Shown here: in pieces, positions 39,899-48,910 of the stretch
Layout: every line of letters starts with the position of its first letter
Position numbering within the stretch: position 1 is the stretch's first letter
NCBI RefSeq assembly: GCF_024138125.1
Contig: NZ_CP099993.1
Location: 2,914,001 to 2,978,000, forward strand
Source: Halorussus salilacus
GTDB lineage: Archaea > Halobacteriota > Halobacteria > Halobacteriales > Haladaptataceae
Length of the DNA stretch: 64,000 bases
Direction: 5' to 3'
Notes under the pieces: generated by a model
What the model was told of the DNA's origin: nothing
The model's database searches: none
The model's input: only the letters and a program-made list of their open reading frames with translations
Made by a program: the position numbers and the translations under genes

Positions 39899-42529
39899 AT
39901 GGGTGAGTTCTCAGAAGTCTCGCGTCGCTCGTTTCTCACCGCGATACCATCGATTAGTATTTCCTATAATGAACAAGACCAAAGAGGGTATCGGTTAGCA
40001 TCCGAGCGTAATTTAGCTGTAGAGGACCGGGACCGAAGTTGGCCGATGTTCCAGCACGACGTTGGAAACACGGGGTACGACTCGGACATCCGAGAACCGA
40101 GAGAGCGAATCCGGGAGCGCTGGCGTTTTCGAACGAACCGGGGGGTAACGAGCAGTCCGGCGGTAACCGACGACGCTGTGTTCGTCGGAAGCGAAGACGG
40201 ACAGCTGTACGCCCTCACTCCGGCAGGTGATGAGCGGTGGCGGTTTCGAACCGGACGACCGATACGAAGTAGCCCCGCAGTTATCGACGGTACGGTTTAC
40301 GTCGGAAGCGACGATCAGCGTATTCGCGCGATAACCGCCGAGAACGGCGGGGAAAAGTGGTCCGTCCGGACGGAGGGTGTGATCCGGAGTAGCCCGGTCG
40401 TAGCCGACGGAACCGTCTACGTCGGGAGCGACGACGGGGCGTTGTACGCGATAGCGACCGAGGGCGGCGACGAAGAGTGGCGCTTCCGAACCGGGCGGCG
40501 TATCTGGGGGAGTCCCGCAGTCGGCGACGGAACCGTCTACGTCGGGAGTCTCGACACGACGGTCTACGCGTTGTCGGCTGGCAGTGGCGAACCGAGGTGG
40601 CGATTCGACGCCGACGGTCCAGTCGTGAGTAGTCCGACCGTCGTCGATGGAAGCGTCTACGTCGGGGATTCGGGCGGTATCGTCCACGCGTTGACCACCG
40701 ACCGCGGGGACGAGCGGTGGCGCTTCGACGCGGGGGAGGCCGTCCTGGTGAGCCCCGCGACCGACCGCGGAGACGTCTACCTCGCCACGACTGGCGGTAC
40801 TGTGTTCGCACTCGACGCGGCGAGCGGGGAGGAGCGATGGCGGTTCCGGACGAATGGCCCCGTGGCGAGCAGTCCAGCGTTGACCGAACGCACGGTTTTC
40901 CTCGGAAGCGACGACGGCCGACTGTACGCAATCGACGCCGATGCTGGCGAGGAGCGGTGGCATCTCGAAACCGAGGACGCGATCCGAAGCAGTCCGGCAG
41001 TAGTCGATGGCGCGATATTCGTGGGAGGCGACGGCGGTCATGTCCACGCAATCGGTGAAGCAGAGAGGGACCCGTCGGAGATACTGAACCGGGAGCTACC
41101 GGATCCGTCCGGGCTCATCTCCGAGGACTCGAAACTCGGAACTGGGGTCGTCGAGATCGATACGGAGAATGGAACGCTGGAAATCTCCTCGAACCGCGAC
41201 CGAGCGACAGTGACTGCTATCACCGGCTTCCTCGTCGCCGACGAGCTACGCGCCGACGAGTCGTGGGAGGGAACCGTCGAGCCCGCTTCGAGCCGCCTCG
41301 AAGCGTCAACTGTCACCGGCTCGATGAGGCTCGAATTCATGCCCGGGACCTTCTGGGGGGTTGCACTCCGAGCGGTACGAGCCATCGACCTCGTCGTGGA
41401 CGGCGAGCGGGTCGCCCGAGGGGTGACTCGCGTCCGGTACTCGACCGACGAGGGTGTCTTCGAGTCGGAGTCACTGGTCGCTCCCGGAGAAGCGCTACCG
41501 TCTTGGCCGACCGTTCAGTTCGACAGTGCACGAACCGGTAGTCCTCCTGAAATGGGTCTCCCGACCGAGGGCGTTACGGAGCAATGGCGGTTCAGCGTAG
41601 ACGACATCGTTCGTAGTAGCCCCGCTGTCGCAAACGGCACGGTGTACGTGATGACCGGGCTGACGAGGGACCTCTACGCACTGGCGACCGACACCGGCGA
41701 CGAGCGGTGGCGGTTCGAATCGGGGGCTGTCGTCGGCAGCAGTCCAACGGTCGCCGAAGGTGCTGTCTTCACCGGCAGTAGCGACGGAGCGATGTTCGCG
41801 CTAGCGGCCGACAGCGGTACTGAACTGTGGCGGTTCGAGTCCGGAGACCACCGCATCGGTAGCCCCTCGGTTGCGGACGGGACGGCCTACGTCGGAAGCG
41901 TACACGGAGCCGTCCACGCGTTGACGGTCGCAGACGGGACCGAACGATGGCGGTTCGAGACCGAGGACGCGGTCGATACTACTCCGGCAGTGGTCGAAGA
42001 CACCGTATACGTCGGTGATCTCGGCGGACGCGTCTATGCAGTAGCGCGAAACGGAGCGACCGAGAGATGGCACTTCGACACCCGAGAACGGGTGTTCAGT
42101 AGTCCTGCAGTCGCTGACGGAACGGTCTTCGTCACCGACGCCGGTGGAGCAATGACGGCAGTAGCGGCTGACAGCGGCGAAAAACGCTGGTCGGTCGAGA
42201 CCAACGCACCGATCTACGGCAGTCCGACGGTGACGAGCGAGTCCGTCTTCGTCGGAAGCGATGACGGGTCGATCTACGCGCACGACGTCGAAACCGGGGA
42301 CCCGCGTTGGCGCTTCGAGACGGGTGCGGAGGTTCGGAGCAGTCCGACCGTCGTCGGCGACACCGTCCTCGTCGGGAGCAGGGACGGATTCGTGTACGCG
42401 TTAGCGGCCGAGAGCGGGGAAGAGCGGTGGCAGTTCTCGACGAACGGAGCCGTCGAGGGAAGTCTCGCGGTCGTCGACGGATTCGCCTTCTTCGGCTCGT
42501 GGGACGAGAACGTCTACGCTATCGGATGA
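39899..42529 (+). CDS. Large PQQ-like beta-propeller repeat protein (two propellers)
   Basis: An 876-residue protein made of about 18 repeats of the form Ser-Ser-Pro-Ala-Val-x-Asp-Gly-Thr-Val-Tyr-Val-Gly-Ser-x-Asp-Gly followed by Tyr-Ala-Leu and Trp-Arg-Phe, typical of PQQ-like WD/YVTN propellers. One block covers about 75-390 and a second about 545-876. Between them lies a non-repeat domain (about 395-530). The N-terminus has Ser-Arg-Arg-Ser-Phe-Leu-Thr but almost no hydrophobic stretch after it, so export by Tat is uncertain. Real PQQ binding is not implied; many haloarchaeal members are thought to be extracellular binding scaffolds. GC is a little lower than neighbouring genes. Confidence 0.85.
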   Translation: MGEFSEVSRRSFLTAIPSISISYNEQDQRGYRLASERNLAVEDRDRSWPMFQHDVGNTGYDSDIREPRERIRERWRFRTNRGVTSSPAVTDDAVFVGSEDGQLYALTPAGDERWRFRTGRPIRSSPAVIDGTVYVGSDDQRIRAITAENGGEKWSVRTEGVIRSSPVVADGTVYVGSDDGALYAIATEGGDEEWRFRTGRRIWGSPAVGDGTVYVGSLDTTVYALSAGSGEPRWRFDADGPVVSSPTVVDGSVYVGDSGGIVHALTTDRGDERWRFDAGEAVLVSPATDRGDVYLATTGGTVFALDAASGEERWRFRTNGPVASSPALTERTVFLGSDDGRLYAIDADAGEERWHLETEDAIRSSPAVVDGAIFVGGDGGHVHAIGEAERDPSEILNRELPDPSGLISEDSKLGTGVVEIDTENGTLEISSNRDRATVTAITGFLVADELRADESWEGTVEPASSRLEASTVTGSMRLEFMPGTFWGVALRAVRAIDLVVDGERVARGVTRVRYSTDEGVFESESLVAPGEALPSWPTVQFDSARTGSPPEMGLPTEGVTEQWRFSVDDIVRSSPAVANGTVYVMTGLTRDLYALATDTGDERWRFESGAVVGSSPTVAEGAVFTGSSDGAMFALAADSGTELWRFESGDHRIGSPSVADGTAYVGSVHGAVHALTVADGTERWRFETEDAVDTTPAVVEDTVYVGDLGGRVYAVARNGATERWHFDTRERVFSSPAVADGTVFVTDAGGAMTAVAADSGEKRWSVETNAPIYGSPTVTSESVFVGSDDGSIYAHDVETGDPRWRFETGAEVRSSPTVVGDTVLVGSRDGFVYALAAESGEERWQFSTNGAVEGSLAVVDGFAFFGSWDENVYAIG

Positions 42530-42617
42530 GTGGAATACTGTCGCCCGGAACACTAACCTCCAGCGTCATCCCGTGGCGGCGCGCCGAGTCGGCTGGCAAA
42601 CCCTCGTGCCGGGCGTG

Positions 42618-42709
42618 CGTGGCGCGGAGCGCCACGACTTGGTGAACCGGCGGTAGCCGGTGAACTGGCGTTGCTGTGCAACGCCGAACGTCGAGCCGGT
42701 AACGACCGG
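42618..42709 (+). other. Row of four short perfect hairpins
   Basis: CGTGGCGC-gga-GCGCCACG (42618-42636), ACCGGC-ggta-GCCGGT (42646-42661), GGCGTTG-ctgtg-CAACGCC (42667-42685) and CCGGT-aacg-ACCGG (42696-42709) follow one another with short linkers. This is a compact multi-stem structure in the 387-nt gap between the propeller gene and the regulator gene. It could be a structured RNA, the 3' end of the propeller mRNA or the remnant of a mobile element; I found no matching transposase. Confidence 0.45.
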
Positions 42710-42863
42710 CGGCGGTCACCTTCGGGCGTGACGGTCCCGTGTCTGTCGCGCACCCGGGTTCTCCGCGCTGTCATCGCTCCCGCGTGGGACTGCTCGGGCG
42801 GGGACTTGAGGCACGCGTCACGACGTAGTTCCTCCCCGGGGTTAAGCGTTACCCGCGACGAAA

Positions 42864-42891
42864 CCTAATCGTTTAGGTGAAGTACTTTTTG
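42864..42891 (+). promoter_or_regulatory. Inverted repeat and TATA-like element before the wHTH gene
   Basis: CCTAA-tcgt-TTAGG (42864-42877) is an inverted repeat located just upstream of AGTACTTTTTG (42881-42891), which lies 26-36 nt before the ATG at 42917. The position, directly upstream of the TATA region, suits a binding site, possibly for autoregulation by the winged-helix product. Confidence 0.4.
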
Positions 42892-42916
42892 TCCCCCGGT
42901 ACACGGATACAGTCGC

Positions 42917-43288
42917 ATGATGAACGCGGACTCCCCGGACGTGTCCGACGGGTACGCGAAGGAGGACGGCGGCATCTCCCCCAAGCTAGACGCCGCGCTC
43001 GACCTCCTCTCGAACCACCGCCGACGGTACGTCCTCTACGCTCTCCGACGCCGAGGTGGTGCGGTGACCCTCGAAGAACTCGCCGAGCAGGTCGCTTCGT
43101 GGGAGGACGACGGTGCCGACGAGAAACGCGTTCGCGCGGCCCTCTACCACAACCAGCTTCCCCGCCTGGAGAGCGCTGGCGTCGTCGCGCTCGACCCCGA
43201 GACGAACGTCGTCCGACTCACGTCGAACGACGGGTCGCCCCTCTCGGAGTACCTCGACCTCGCCGCCTGCGAGGAGAACGTCGCCTGA
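42917..43288 (+). CDS. Winged-helix DNA-binding protein, DUF7344-like
   Basis: A 123-residue protein. The core is Ala-Leu-Asp-Leu-Leu-Ser-Asn-His-Arg-Arg-Arg-Tyr-Val-Leu-Tyr-Ala-Leu (about 27-43), then Glu-Glu-Leu-Ala-Glu-Gln-Val, then Leu-Tyr-His-Asn-Gln-Leu-Pro-Arg-Leu-Glu-Ser-Ala-Gly-Val-Val, the usual pattern of the abundant haloarchaeal DUF7344 winged-helix regulators. It likely binds DNA as a dimer. Targets are unknown; an inverted repeat sits in its own promoter region. Confidence 0.85.
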   Translation: MMNADSPDVSDGYAKEDGGISPKLDAALDLLSNHRRRYVLYALRRRGGAVTLEELAEQVASWEDDGADEKRVRAALYHNQLPRLESAGVVALDPETNVVRLTSNDGSPLSEYLDLAACEENVA

Positions 43289-43336
43289 GACGGTCCCCGC
43301 TGACGTTCGGCCCCGCCGTCCCATAGGGCGGTGACG

Positions 43337-43927
43337 CTACTCGGCCTCGTACTCCGCCCAGATGTAGCGCGTGGCGACGCTGCGGTACGGACGCCACGGC
43401 TCGGCGACCTCCCGCATCTCCGCGCGGGTCATCCCGTCGCCCTCGCCGTACAACTGCTCGATACCCCGCCGAATCGCGAGGTCGCCGAGCGGGAGCACGT
43501 CCTCGCGCTTCAAGACGAAGATGAGGTACATCTGGGCGGTCCACTCCCCGATTCCCGTGATGTCGGTGAGCAGTTCGACGACCTCCTCGTCCGAGCGGTC
43601 GGCGAGCGCTTCCCGGGTGTAGTCGTCGCGCCGGAACGCCCGCGCGGCGTTCCGGAGGTACGCGACCTTGCTCCCGGAGAGCCCGGCCTCGCGCAGCGCC
43701 TGCTCGTCGGCCGCGAGCACGGTCTCGGGCACCACCTCGCCGTCGAGCAGGTCGAACACCCGCCCCCGGACGGCTTCTGCGCTCGCGGTCGAGAGCTGTT
43801 GGTTGATTATCGAGACCGCGAGCCGCTCGTACGCCGACCAGTCGCGCTCGGTGTGGGGGTCGTGGGTCTCGATGAGTCGCTCCATCACGGGGTCTTCTCG
43901 CAGTACGGGGATGGCCTCCTCCATCAT
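43337..43927 (-). CDS. DNA-3-methyladenine glycosylase, AlkA/HhH-GPD family
   Basis: A 196-residue base-excision repair glycosylase that removes alkylated purines. The helix-hairpin-helix is Leu-Thr-Asp-Ile-Thr-Gly-Ile-Gly-Glu-Trp-Thr-Ala-Gln-Met (about 123-136) and the catalytic Asp lies in Leu-Pro-Leu-Gly-Asp-Leu-Ala-Ile-Arg-Arg-Gly (about 150). No Fe-S cysteines are present, so it is not an endonuclease III type. ATG at 43927 is used; the longer upstream reading is Arg/Ser/Thr-rich and unconserved. Confidence 0.88.
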   Translation of the reverse strand: MMEEAIPVLREDPVMERLIETHDPHTERDWSAYERLAVSIINQQLSTASAEAVRGRVFDLLDGEVVPETVLAADEQALREAGLSGSKVAYLRNAARAFRRDDYTREALADRSDEEVVELLTDITGIGEWTAQMYLIFVLKREDVLPLGDLAIRRGIEQLYGEGDGMTRAEMREVAEPWRPYRSVATRYIWAEYEAE

Positions 43928-44039
43928 GGTCGCGGTAGTGGTAGCAGGGACGGCGGCGGAATATGTCTCTCGGTCGCGCCTTGCCGACACGAAGGCGTCG
44001 GTCGAGCCCCCACCGAGGGCGAAGGGGCGGTTCGGTCGG

Positions 44040-45419
44040 TTACGCCGCTCCTCGCTCTTTTTCCTCCTCTTCTTCCTCCTCTTCTTCCTCCTCGGTCTCC
44101 TCTTCCTGGTCGACGCGCTTCTGGACGTTGACCTGATAGTGCTTCAGGATGTCCCGACCCAGCAGGACGGGGTAGTCCATGTGGCCGCGGTCCTCGACGC
44201 TCGCGGTCACCGTGTGGCGGTTGCCCCCGACCCCGACGACCACGTCCACGACCGGCCGGGACCTGCTCGACTTGCTGGACCCGGACTTGACGCGGGCGAT
44301 GCTCTTGATGGGTCCCGCGCCGATCTTGGCGGCGAGCTTGGTGTCGATGCTCGTCCGGGTTGCGCCGGTGTCGGACTTGGCGAGGACGTTCTCTGAGCCG
44401 CTGGTGCCGCTCACGATGACCTCCTCGGTGTAGCCGATGACGACGGGTTCGGCCGGGCCGGTCTCCTTGGGACGGGGCTTGCATGCGGGCACCGAGTCGT
44501 CGAGAGTCGCCGACAGGTCCTCGACCTGCGCCTCGTCGACGGTGCCGCCAGCGCGCTCGACCGCGAGCTGTGCGATGTAGGGCGCGGGGCTCCGGCCGGT
44601 CGCCTGGAACAGCCCCTTGAATCCCGCGGTGGGATTGACTTCGAGGACGTACCAGCCGTCGTGGCCCTCGATGAGGTCGACGCCCGCGCAGTCGAGCCCG
44701 ATGGTGTCGGCGGCCTCGCGCGCCATGTCGGCGACCTCCCGCGGGAGGTTCTCGGTCGCGTTCTCGACCGCGCCGCCCAGCGCGACGTTGGTCCGCCAGT
44801 CGTTGTCGGGCGCGTATCGGTTCATCGCGCCGACGATGCGGTCGCCGACGACGTACACCCGGAGGTCGCGGTGCTCGCCCTCGTCGCGCTCGATGAGCTC
44901 CTGGAGGAACGCCTGCCGGTCGCCCACCCGGGGGTTGACGAGTTCGTCGGGCCCGACCTTCCACGTCCCGCCGCCGTGGGTCCCGATGGCCGTCTTGTAG
45001 ACCGCCTCCTCGCCGAAGTCCCCTCGGCCGTCGTTGAGGCGGTCGTTCGACAGCGCGAGCAGGGCGTCGGGCACCGGAATCCCGGCGTCGGCGAGCGCGG
45101 TCGCCGCCGAGAACTTGTGGATGGCGGTCATCACCGCGCTCGGGGGGTTTATCACCGGTAGAGCGGAGTCGTATATCTTGGCGAGTCCCAGCGCCTCGGA
45201 GGGCTGTTCGGTGTTCGAGAGGAGAAGCCGGTTTATCACGATGTCGACCTCGGGTTCGAAGTCGACCGTCCCGTCCTCGATGCTGACCGCGGTGTTCTCC
45301 TCGCGCAGCCACTCGGGGTGATGGCCGAGGTCCTCCAGCGCGTTCAGAATCGCCTTCGTCTCCTTGCTGTTGTGCAGACTGAGAACGCCCACGCCGACCC
45401 CGGAACCGTCCTTGCTCAT
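44040..45419 (-). CDS. RimK-type ATP-grasp ligase fused to a retropepsin-like domain
   Basis: A 459-residue fusion. Residues 1-300 form a RimK-like alpha-L-glutamate ligase, with the ATP-grasp pieces Lys-Thr-Ala-Ile-Gly-Thr-His-Gly-Gly-Gly (142-151) and Val-Leu-Glu-Val-Asn-Pro-Thr-Ala-Gly-Phe-Lys-Gly (258-269). Residues about 325-430 form a PF05618-type domain with Asp350-Thr-Gly-Ala-Thr, the aspartic-protease signature, and a late Val-Leu-Leu-Gly-Arg-Asp. The tail from about 436 is nearly all Glu. In Pseudomonas the two activities are separate proteins, RimK and RimB. ATG at 45419 fits a TATA box 25-37 nt upstream; an ATG at 45443 would add eight residues. Confidence 0.87.
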   Translation of the reverse strand: MSKDGSGVGVGVLSLHNSKETKAILNALEDLGHHPEWLREENTAVSIEDGTVDFEPEVDIVINRLLLSNTEQPSEALGLAKIYDSALPVINPPSAVMTAIHKFSAATALADAGIPVPDALLALSNDRLNDGRGDFGEEAVYKTAIGTHGGGTWKVGPDELVNPRVGDRQAFLQELIERDEGEHRDLRVYVVGDRIVGAMNRYAPDNDWRTNVALGGAVENATENLPREVADMAREAADTIGLDCAGVDLIEGHDGWYVLEVNPTAGFKGLFQATGRSPAPYIAQLAVERAGGTVDEAQVEDLSATLDDSVPACKPRPKETGPAEPVVIGYTEEVIVSGTSGSENVLAKSDTGATRTSIDTKLAAKIGAGPIKSIARVKSGSSKSSRSRPVVDVVVGVGGNRHTVTASVEDRGHMDYPVLLGRDILKHYQVNVQKRVDQEEETEEEEEEEEEEEKERGAA

Positions 45420-45443
45420 TTGTGTTCGGACATTGTACGCCAT

Positions 45444-45456
45444 CCCTTAAAAAGCC
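45444..45456 (-). promoter_or_regulatory. TATA box for the RimK fusion gene
   Basis: The minus strand reads GGCTTTTTAAGGG, 25-37 nt before the ATG at 45419. It is the left promoter of a divergent pair with the deacylase gene and supports the shorter start. Confidence 0.6.
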
Positions 45457-45513
45457 ACACAGACGCGTCGTGACGGCGTTCCAAGACGTTCGAGGCCGCC
45501 GACCGACTGCCGC

Positions 45514-45523
45514 GTATTTATAT
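45514..45523 (+). promoter_or_regulatory. TATA box for the AstE/AspA-like gene
   Basis: TATTTATATA is the strongest TATA box in the window, 24-33 nt before the ATG at 45547. It implies leaderless transcription and decides the start against a GTG at 45538. Confidence 0.75.
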
Positions 45524-45546
45524 ACGGCGCGGTCCGAGTGGGTGAC

Positions 45547-46611
45547 ATGGCCGGGTCGGATGCGGACGGCGCGTTCACGTACAACGGCGGCATCGTCGAG
45601 CCGGGCGAGACCCAGAACATCCGCTACGGCATCAGCGAGACGTATCTGGGCGACCCGGTTCGCATCCCCGTCACCATCGTAAACGGCGAGGAGCCGGGTC
45701 CGACCGTGTTCCTGTCGGCGGCGGCCCACGGCGACGAACTCAACGGCATCGAGGTCGTCCGGGAGGTCGCCCACGAGTGGAACCACGACGAGCTCTGTGG
45801 CACGCTGGTCTGTCTCCCCGTGCTGAACGTTCCGGGCTTCATCGCTCAGGAGCGCTACCTCCCCATCTACGACCGCGACCTGAATCGGTCGTTCCCGGGT
45901 CGTCCCGACTCGACCAGCGCCAAGCGGATGGCCCACCAGATATTCCGAAACTTCCTCGCGCCCTGCGACGTGGGCCTCGACTTCCACACGTCCACGCGCG
46001 GGCGAACGAACATGCTCCACGTCCGGGCGAACATGAACGACCCCGACGTGGCCCGCCTCGCGAAGGCGTTCGGGTCGAACGTCATCATCTCCTCGGAGGG
46101 GCCGACCGGCGCGCTCCGCCGGGAGGCCAGCGAGTACGGCACGCCCACCATCACCATCGAGATGGGCGAGGCCCACCGGTTCCAGCGCGAGTTCATCAAC
46201 CGCGGGCTCGAAGGCGTCGAGAGCGTGCTCGCGGAGTACGGCGTTCACCGGACCGAGTCGGTCAAGTGGCCGGGGTGGCGGACCGTCATCGACGAGGACA
46301 AGGAGAAGACGTGGCTCCGGGCCGACGCGGGCGGTCTCGTGGAGATGCACCACGACCGCGGCTCGCTGGTCTACGAGGGCGACGTCATCTGCACCATCAC
46401 CAACCCCTTCAAGACCGACACCGAGCGCGTCCGGGCACCCTTCACCGGCCTGCTCGTCGGCGTGCTGGAGAACCCCGTGGTCTACCCCGGGAACCCGCTG
46501 TGTCACATGGTCGAACTCGAAGCCGACACCCGGCGGGCGCTCAAGCGCGACCGGGCGCGCGGCGGTTCGGAGGGCGAGGGCGAACTCGCCCCGCCGCCCG
46601 AGACAAGGTAG
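45547..46611 (+). CDS. Succinylglutamate desuccinylase/aspartoacylase family protein
   Basis: A 354-residue M14-like zinc deacylase. Metal and catalytic residues are visible: His61 and Glu64 in Ala-Ala-His-Gly-Asp-Glu, Asp-Leu-Asn-Arg-Ser-Phe-Pro-Gly (111-118) for substrate carboxylate, His147 in Asp-Phe-His-Thr-Ser-Thr, and the general-base region Ile-Glu-Met-Gly-Glu-Ala (204-209). The C-terminal part (about 250-330) is a barrel-sandwich-like domain common in this subgroup. It cleaves an N-acyl amino acid or amide bond; the exact substrate is not known. It is divergent from the RimK-type ligase, and the two may make and break the same Glu-type amide bond. Confidence 0.88.
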   Translation: MAGSDADGAFTYNGGIVEPGETQNIRYGISETYLGDPVRIPVTIVNGEEPGPTVFLSAAAHGDELNGIEVVREVAHEWNHDELCGTLVCLPVLNVPGFIAQERYLPIYDRDLNRSFPGRPDSTSAKRMAHQIFRNFLAPCDVGLDFHTSTRGRTNMLHVRANMNDPDVARLAKAFGSNVIISSEGPTGALRREASEYGTPTITIEMGEAHRFQREFINRGLEGVESVLAEYGVHRTESVKWPGWRTVIDEDKEKTWLRADAGGLVEMHHDRGSLVYEGDVICTITNPFKTDTERVRAPFTGLLVGVLENPVVYPGNPLCHMVELEADTRRALKRDRARGGSEGEGELAPPPETR

Positions 46612-46734
46612 GCGGCGGTCGTGGGCCGCTAGCAGTTGCGCGCCGCCAGTAGTCGGGCAGTCGGGTCACAGCTACCGGTGAGTGTGGTCGTTACCGCCAT
46701 CGATTGATGGGACCGCTCCCAAGCGTCGGGCGAG

Positions 46735-48051
46735 ATGCCACGAAGAACACTTCGTCGCGGTTGGCACCGGTATCGCTCGGTGCCGATAGTGTATCGAATA
46801 TCGGCCGGATTCCTGCTCGGCGCGTTCGTCGGGCTACTGGTCGGCGAGCGGGCGACCGTCCTGCAACCGCTGGGCGACCTCTTCCTCGACCTGCTCGGGA
46901 TGCTGGTGGTCCCGCTGGTCGTGTTCACGCTCCTCTCGGGGATGGCGAAGCTCTCGCCGTCGAAACTCGGGCGGGTCGGCGGCACCGTGGTCGGTCTCTA
47001 CGCGGCCACGACCGCCATCGCGGCGGTCGTGGGGCTGACGGTCGCGAACATCGTCCAGCCCGGAACCGGCGTGGAGTTCACGGGCGGGGAGCCCCAGTCG
47101 GCGGAGGCCCCGTCGGTCGCAGAGGTGGTCCTCGGAATCGTGCCCGAGAACCCGCTCTCGGCGATGGCGGCTGGCGAACTCCTGCCGACCATCTTCTTCG
47201 CGGTCGTGTTCGGACTCGCGCTCGCGCTGGTCCGCGACACCGCCGACGAGGAGGCGGTCCGCGAGGGTGCGGAGACGTTCTTCTCGCTGGTGAACGCGGG
47301 GACGAAGGCGCTGTTCAAGATCGTCTGGGGAGTGATGGAGTACGGCGTCGTCGGCGTGTTCGCGCTGACGGCGGCGTCGCTCGGCGAGACGGGCGTCGGG
47401 GCCGCGCTCTCGCTGGCGACGCTCGTCGGTGCCATCGCAATCGGCATCGTCGTTCACATCGCGGTCACCTACCTCGGACTCATCGTCGCGGGGCTGCTGG
47501 GTCAATCGCCGCTCGCGTTCCTCGACGGCGCGAAGGACGCCATGGTGACGGCGTTCTCCATCCGGTCGTCGAGCGGCACGCTCCCGGTGACCATCGCCGA
47601 CGCCGAGGACAACCTCAAGATAGACGAGAGCGTCTACGGCTTCTCGCTCCCGCTGGGCGCGACGATCAACATGGACGGCGCGGCCATCCGACAGGCGGTG
47701 ACGGCAGTGTTCGCCGCTAACTTGGTCGGGGTTCCGCTCGGTCTCGGCGATCAGGTCGTGGTGCTGGCGACCGTGGTCCTCATCAGCGTCGGGACCGCGG
47801 GGGTCCCCGGTGCGGGCCTCATCATGCTCACTATCATCCTCGAAGCGCTGGGTCTGCCGCTCGAAATCGTCGGCTTCGTCGCGGGGGTCGACCCGATACT
47901 CGGGCGCATCGCCACGATGAACAACGTCACGGGCGACCTCGCGGTGTCGTCGCTCGCCGCGAAGTGGAACGACGCCATCGACTTCGAGTCGGGTGCGTGG
48001 TCCCGAGTCGCCGACTCCGACACCTCGGGTGCGATCACCTCCGACGACTGA
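46735..48051 (+). CDS. Dicarboxylate/amino acid:cation symporter (DAACS family)
   Basis: A 438-residue transporter of the GltP/GltT family. Features are eight or more hydrophobic segments, a Ser-rich hairpin ([10 protein letters not shown], about 278-287) and Asn-Met-Asp-Gly-Ala-Ala (about 317-322), which correspond to the re-entrant loop and the cation/substrate motif in TM7. It takes up glutamate, aspartate or C4-dicarboxylates with Na+. The location next to sdhCDBA would suit C4-dicarboxylate supply, but it has a separate upstream gap of about 120 nt. The first 15 residues are basic. Confidence 0.93.
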   Translation: MPRRTLRRGWHRYRSVPIVYRISAGFLLGAFVGLLVGERATVLQPLGDLFLDLLGMLVVPLVVFTLLSGMAKLSPSKLGRVGGTVVGLYAATTAIAAVVGLTVANIVQPGTGVEFTGGEPQSAEAPSVAEVVLGIVPENPLSAMAAGELLPTIFFAVVFGLALALVRDTADEEAVREGAETFFSLVNAGTKALFKIVWGVMEYGVVGVFALTAASLGETGVGAALSLATLVGAIAIGIVVHIAVTYLGLIVAGLLGQSPLAFLDGAKDAMVTAFSIRSSSGTLPVTIADAEDNLKIDESVYGFSLPLGATINMDGAAIRQAVTAVFAANLVGVPLGLGDQVVVLATVVLISVGTAGVPGAGLIMLTIILEALGLPLEIVGFVAGVDPILGRIATMNNVTGDLAVSSLAAKWNDAIDFESGAWSRVADSDTSGAITSDD

Positions 48052-48149
48052 CCGAACGGTTCGGTCCGTCGTCCGAGCGTCGCCGCTCCGCCGGGCAAGA
48101 TTCTCGTAACTTCTATTTGCCCACAGTCCAACCTCACGAACGGACAAGT

Positions 48150-48542
48150 ATGAGTCAATCGTACAATCGAGGCCTCGTCGAAGACTTCGGCCGGTGGCGG
48201 GAGTTCACGGCCGGGATGTGGGCCTGGATATTCCACAAGTTCAGCGGGTGGGTACTCATCGGCTATCTGTTCACCCACATCGCCGTGCTGAGTACCGCCA
48301 CCGCTGGAGCGAACGCGTACACCGATACGATTCAAGGGCTCGAAAGCCTGCTTCTGGTCCGCGTCATGGAGGTCGGTCTGCTCGCGGTCGCCGTCTTCCA
48401 CATTCTCAACGGCGTCCGCCTGCTTTTCGTCGACCTCGGCGTCGGACTCGAAGCCCAGGACAAGAGCTTCTACGCGTCGCTGCTAGTCACCGCCATCATC
48501 GTGTTGGCGAGCATTCCCACCTTCCTGGAGGGGGCGTTCTGA
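48150..48542 (+). CDS. sdhC: Succinate dehydrogenase cytochrome b subunit
   Basis: A 130-residue membrane anchor with three helices. Trp-Ile-Phe-His-Lys-Phe-Ser-Gly-Trp at about 27-35 matches the SdhC signature, and histidines in Phe-Thr-His-Ile-Ala-Val-Leu and Val-Phe-His-Ile-Leu-Asn-Gly can ligate heme b. With SdhD it anchors SdhAB and passes electrons to menaquinone. It is the first gene of the sdhCDBA operon; the next start follows after 1 nt. Confidence 0.93.
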   Translation: MSQSYNRGLVEDFGRWREFTAGMWAWIFHKFSGWVLIGYLFTHIAVLSTATAGANAYTDTIQGLESLLLVRVMEVGLLAVAVFHILNGVRLLFVDLGVGLEAQDKSFYASLLVTAIIVLASIPTFLEGAF

Positions 48543-48543
48543 G

Positions 48544-48909
48544 ATGGCCGAACGCTACTCGTCGTTCCGGAGCGGTAGCACCTCGTGGCTTCTCCAGCGC
48601 GTCACCGCGGCGTTCCTCGTCGTGGTACTGGCGTTCCACTTCTTCCTGCTTCACTTCGTCAACCACGCCTCGGAGGTCACGTTCGCGGGGACTCAGGCCC
48701 GGATGAGCGAGTGGGGCTACCTCCTCACGATGGTACTGTTCCTGCTGACCGCGACGTTCCACGGCGTCAACGGCGTCTACGCCGCGCTCCTGAACCAGGG
48801 ACTGACCGGGACGAAAAAGCGCGTCGTTCAGGCCGTGCTCGGCGTCGCGGCGGTCGCGCTCGCCGCGCAGGGTATCTACGTCGCGCTCGTAATGTCCGGA
48901 GTGATGTAA
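48544..48909 (+). CDS. sdhD: Succinate dehydrogenase membrane anchor subunit
   Basis: A 121-residue protein with three helices and His residues at Phe-His-Phe-Phe-Leu-Leu-His-Phe-Val-Asn-His and Thr-Phe-His-Gly-Val-Asn-Gly-Val-Tyr that suit heme or quinone contact. It is packed between sdhC and sdhB with single-base gaps, so all four subunits are almost certainly cotranscribed. Confidence 0.92.
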   Translation: MAERYSSFRSGSTSWLLQRVTAAFLVVVLAFHFFLLHFVNHASEVTFAGTQARMSEWGYLLTMVLFLLTATFHGVNGVYAALLNQGLTGTKKRVVQAVLGVAAVALAAQGIYVALVMSGVM

Positions 48910-48910
48910 C

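Noticed and set aside
39694-39939. 81-codon minus-strand frame in the AT-rich gap before the propeller gene
   Set aside because: It overlaps the propeller gene start and its TATA box and has a composition unlike the proteome.
42530-42860. Insertion sequence or TnpB remnant
   Set aside because: Hairpins are present but no transposase fragment or target duplication could be found, so it is listed only as a structured region.
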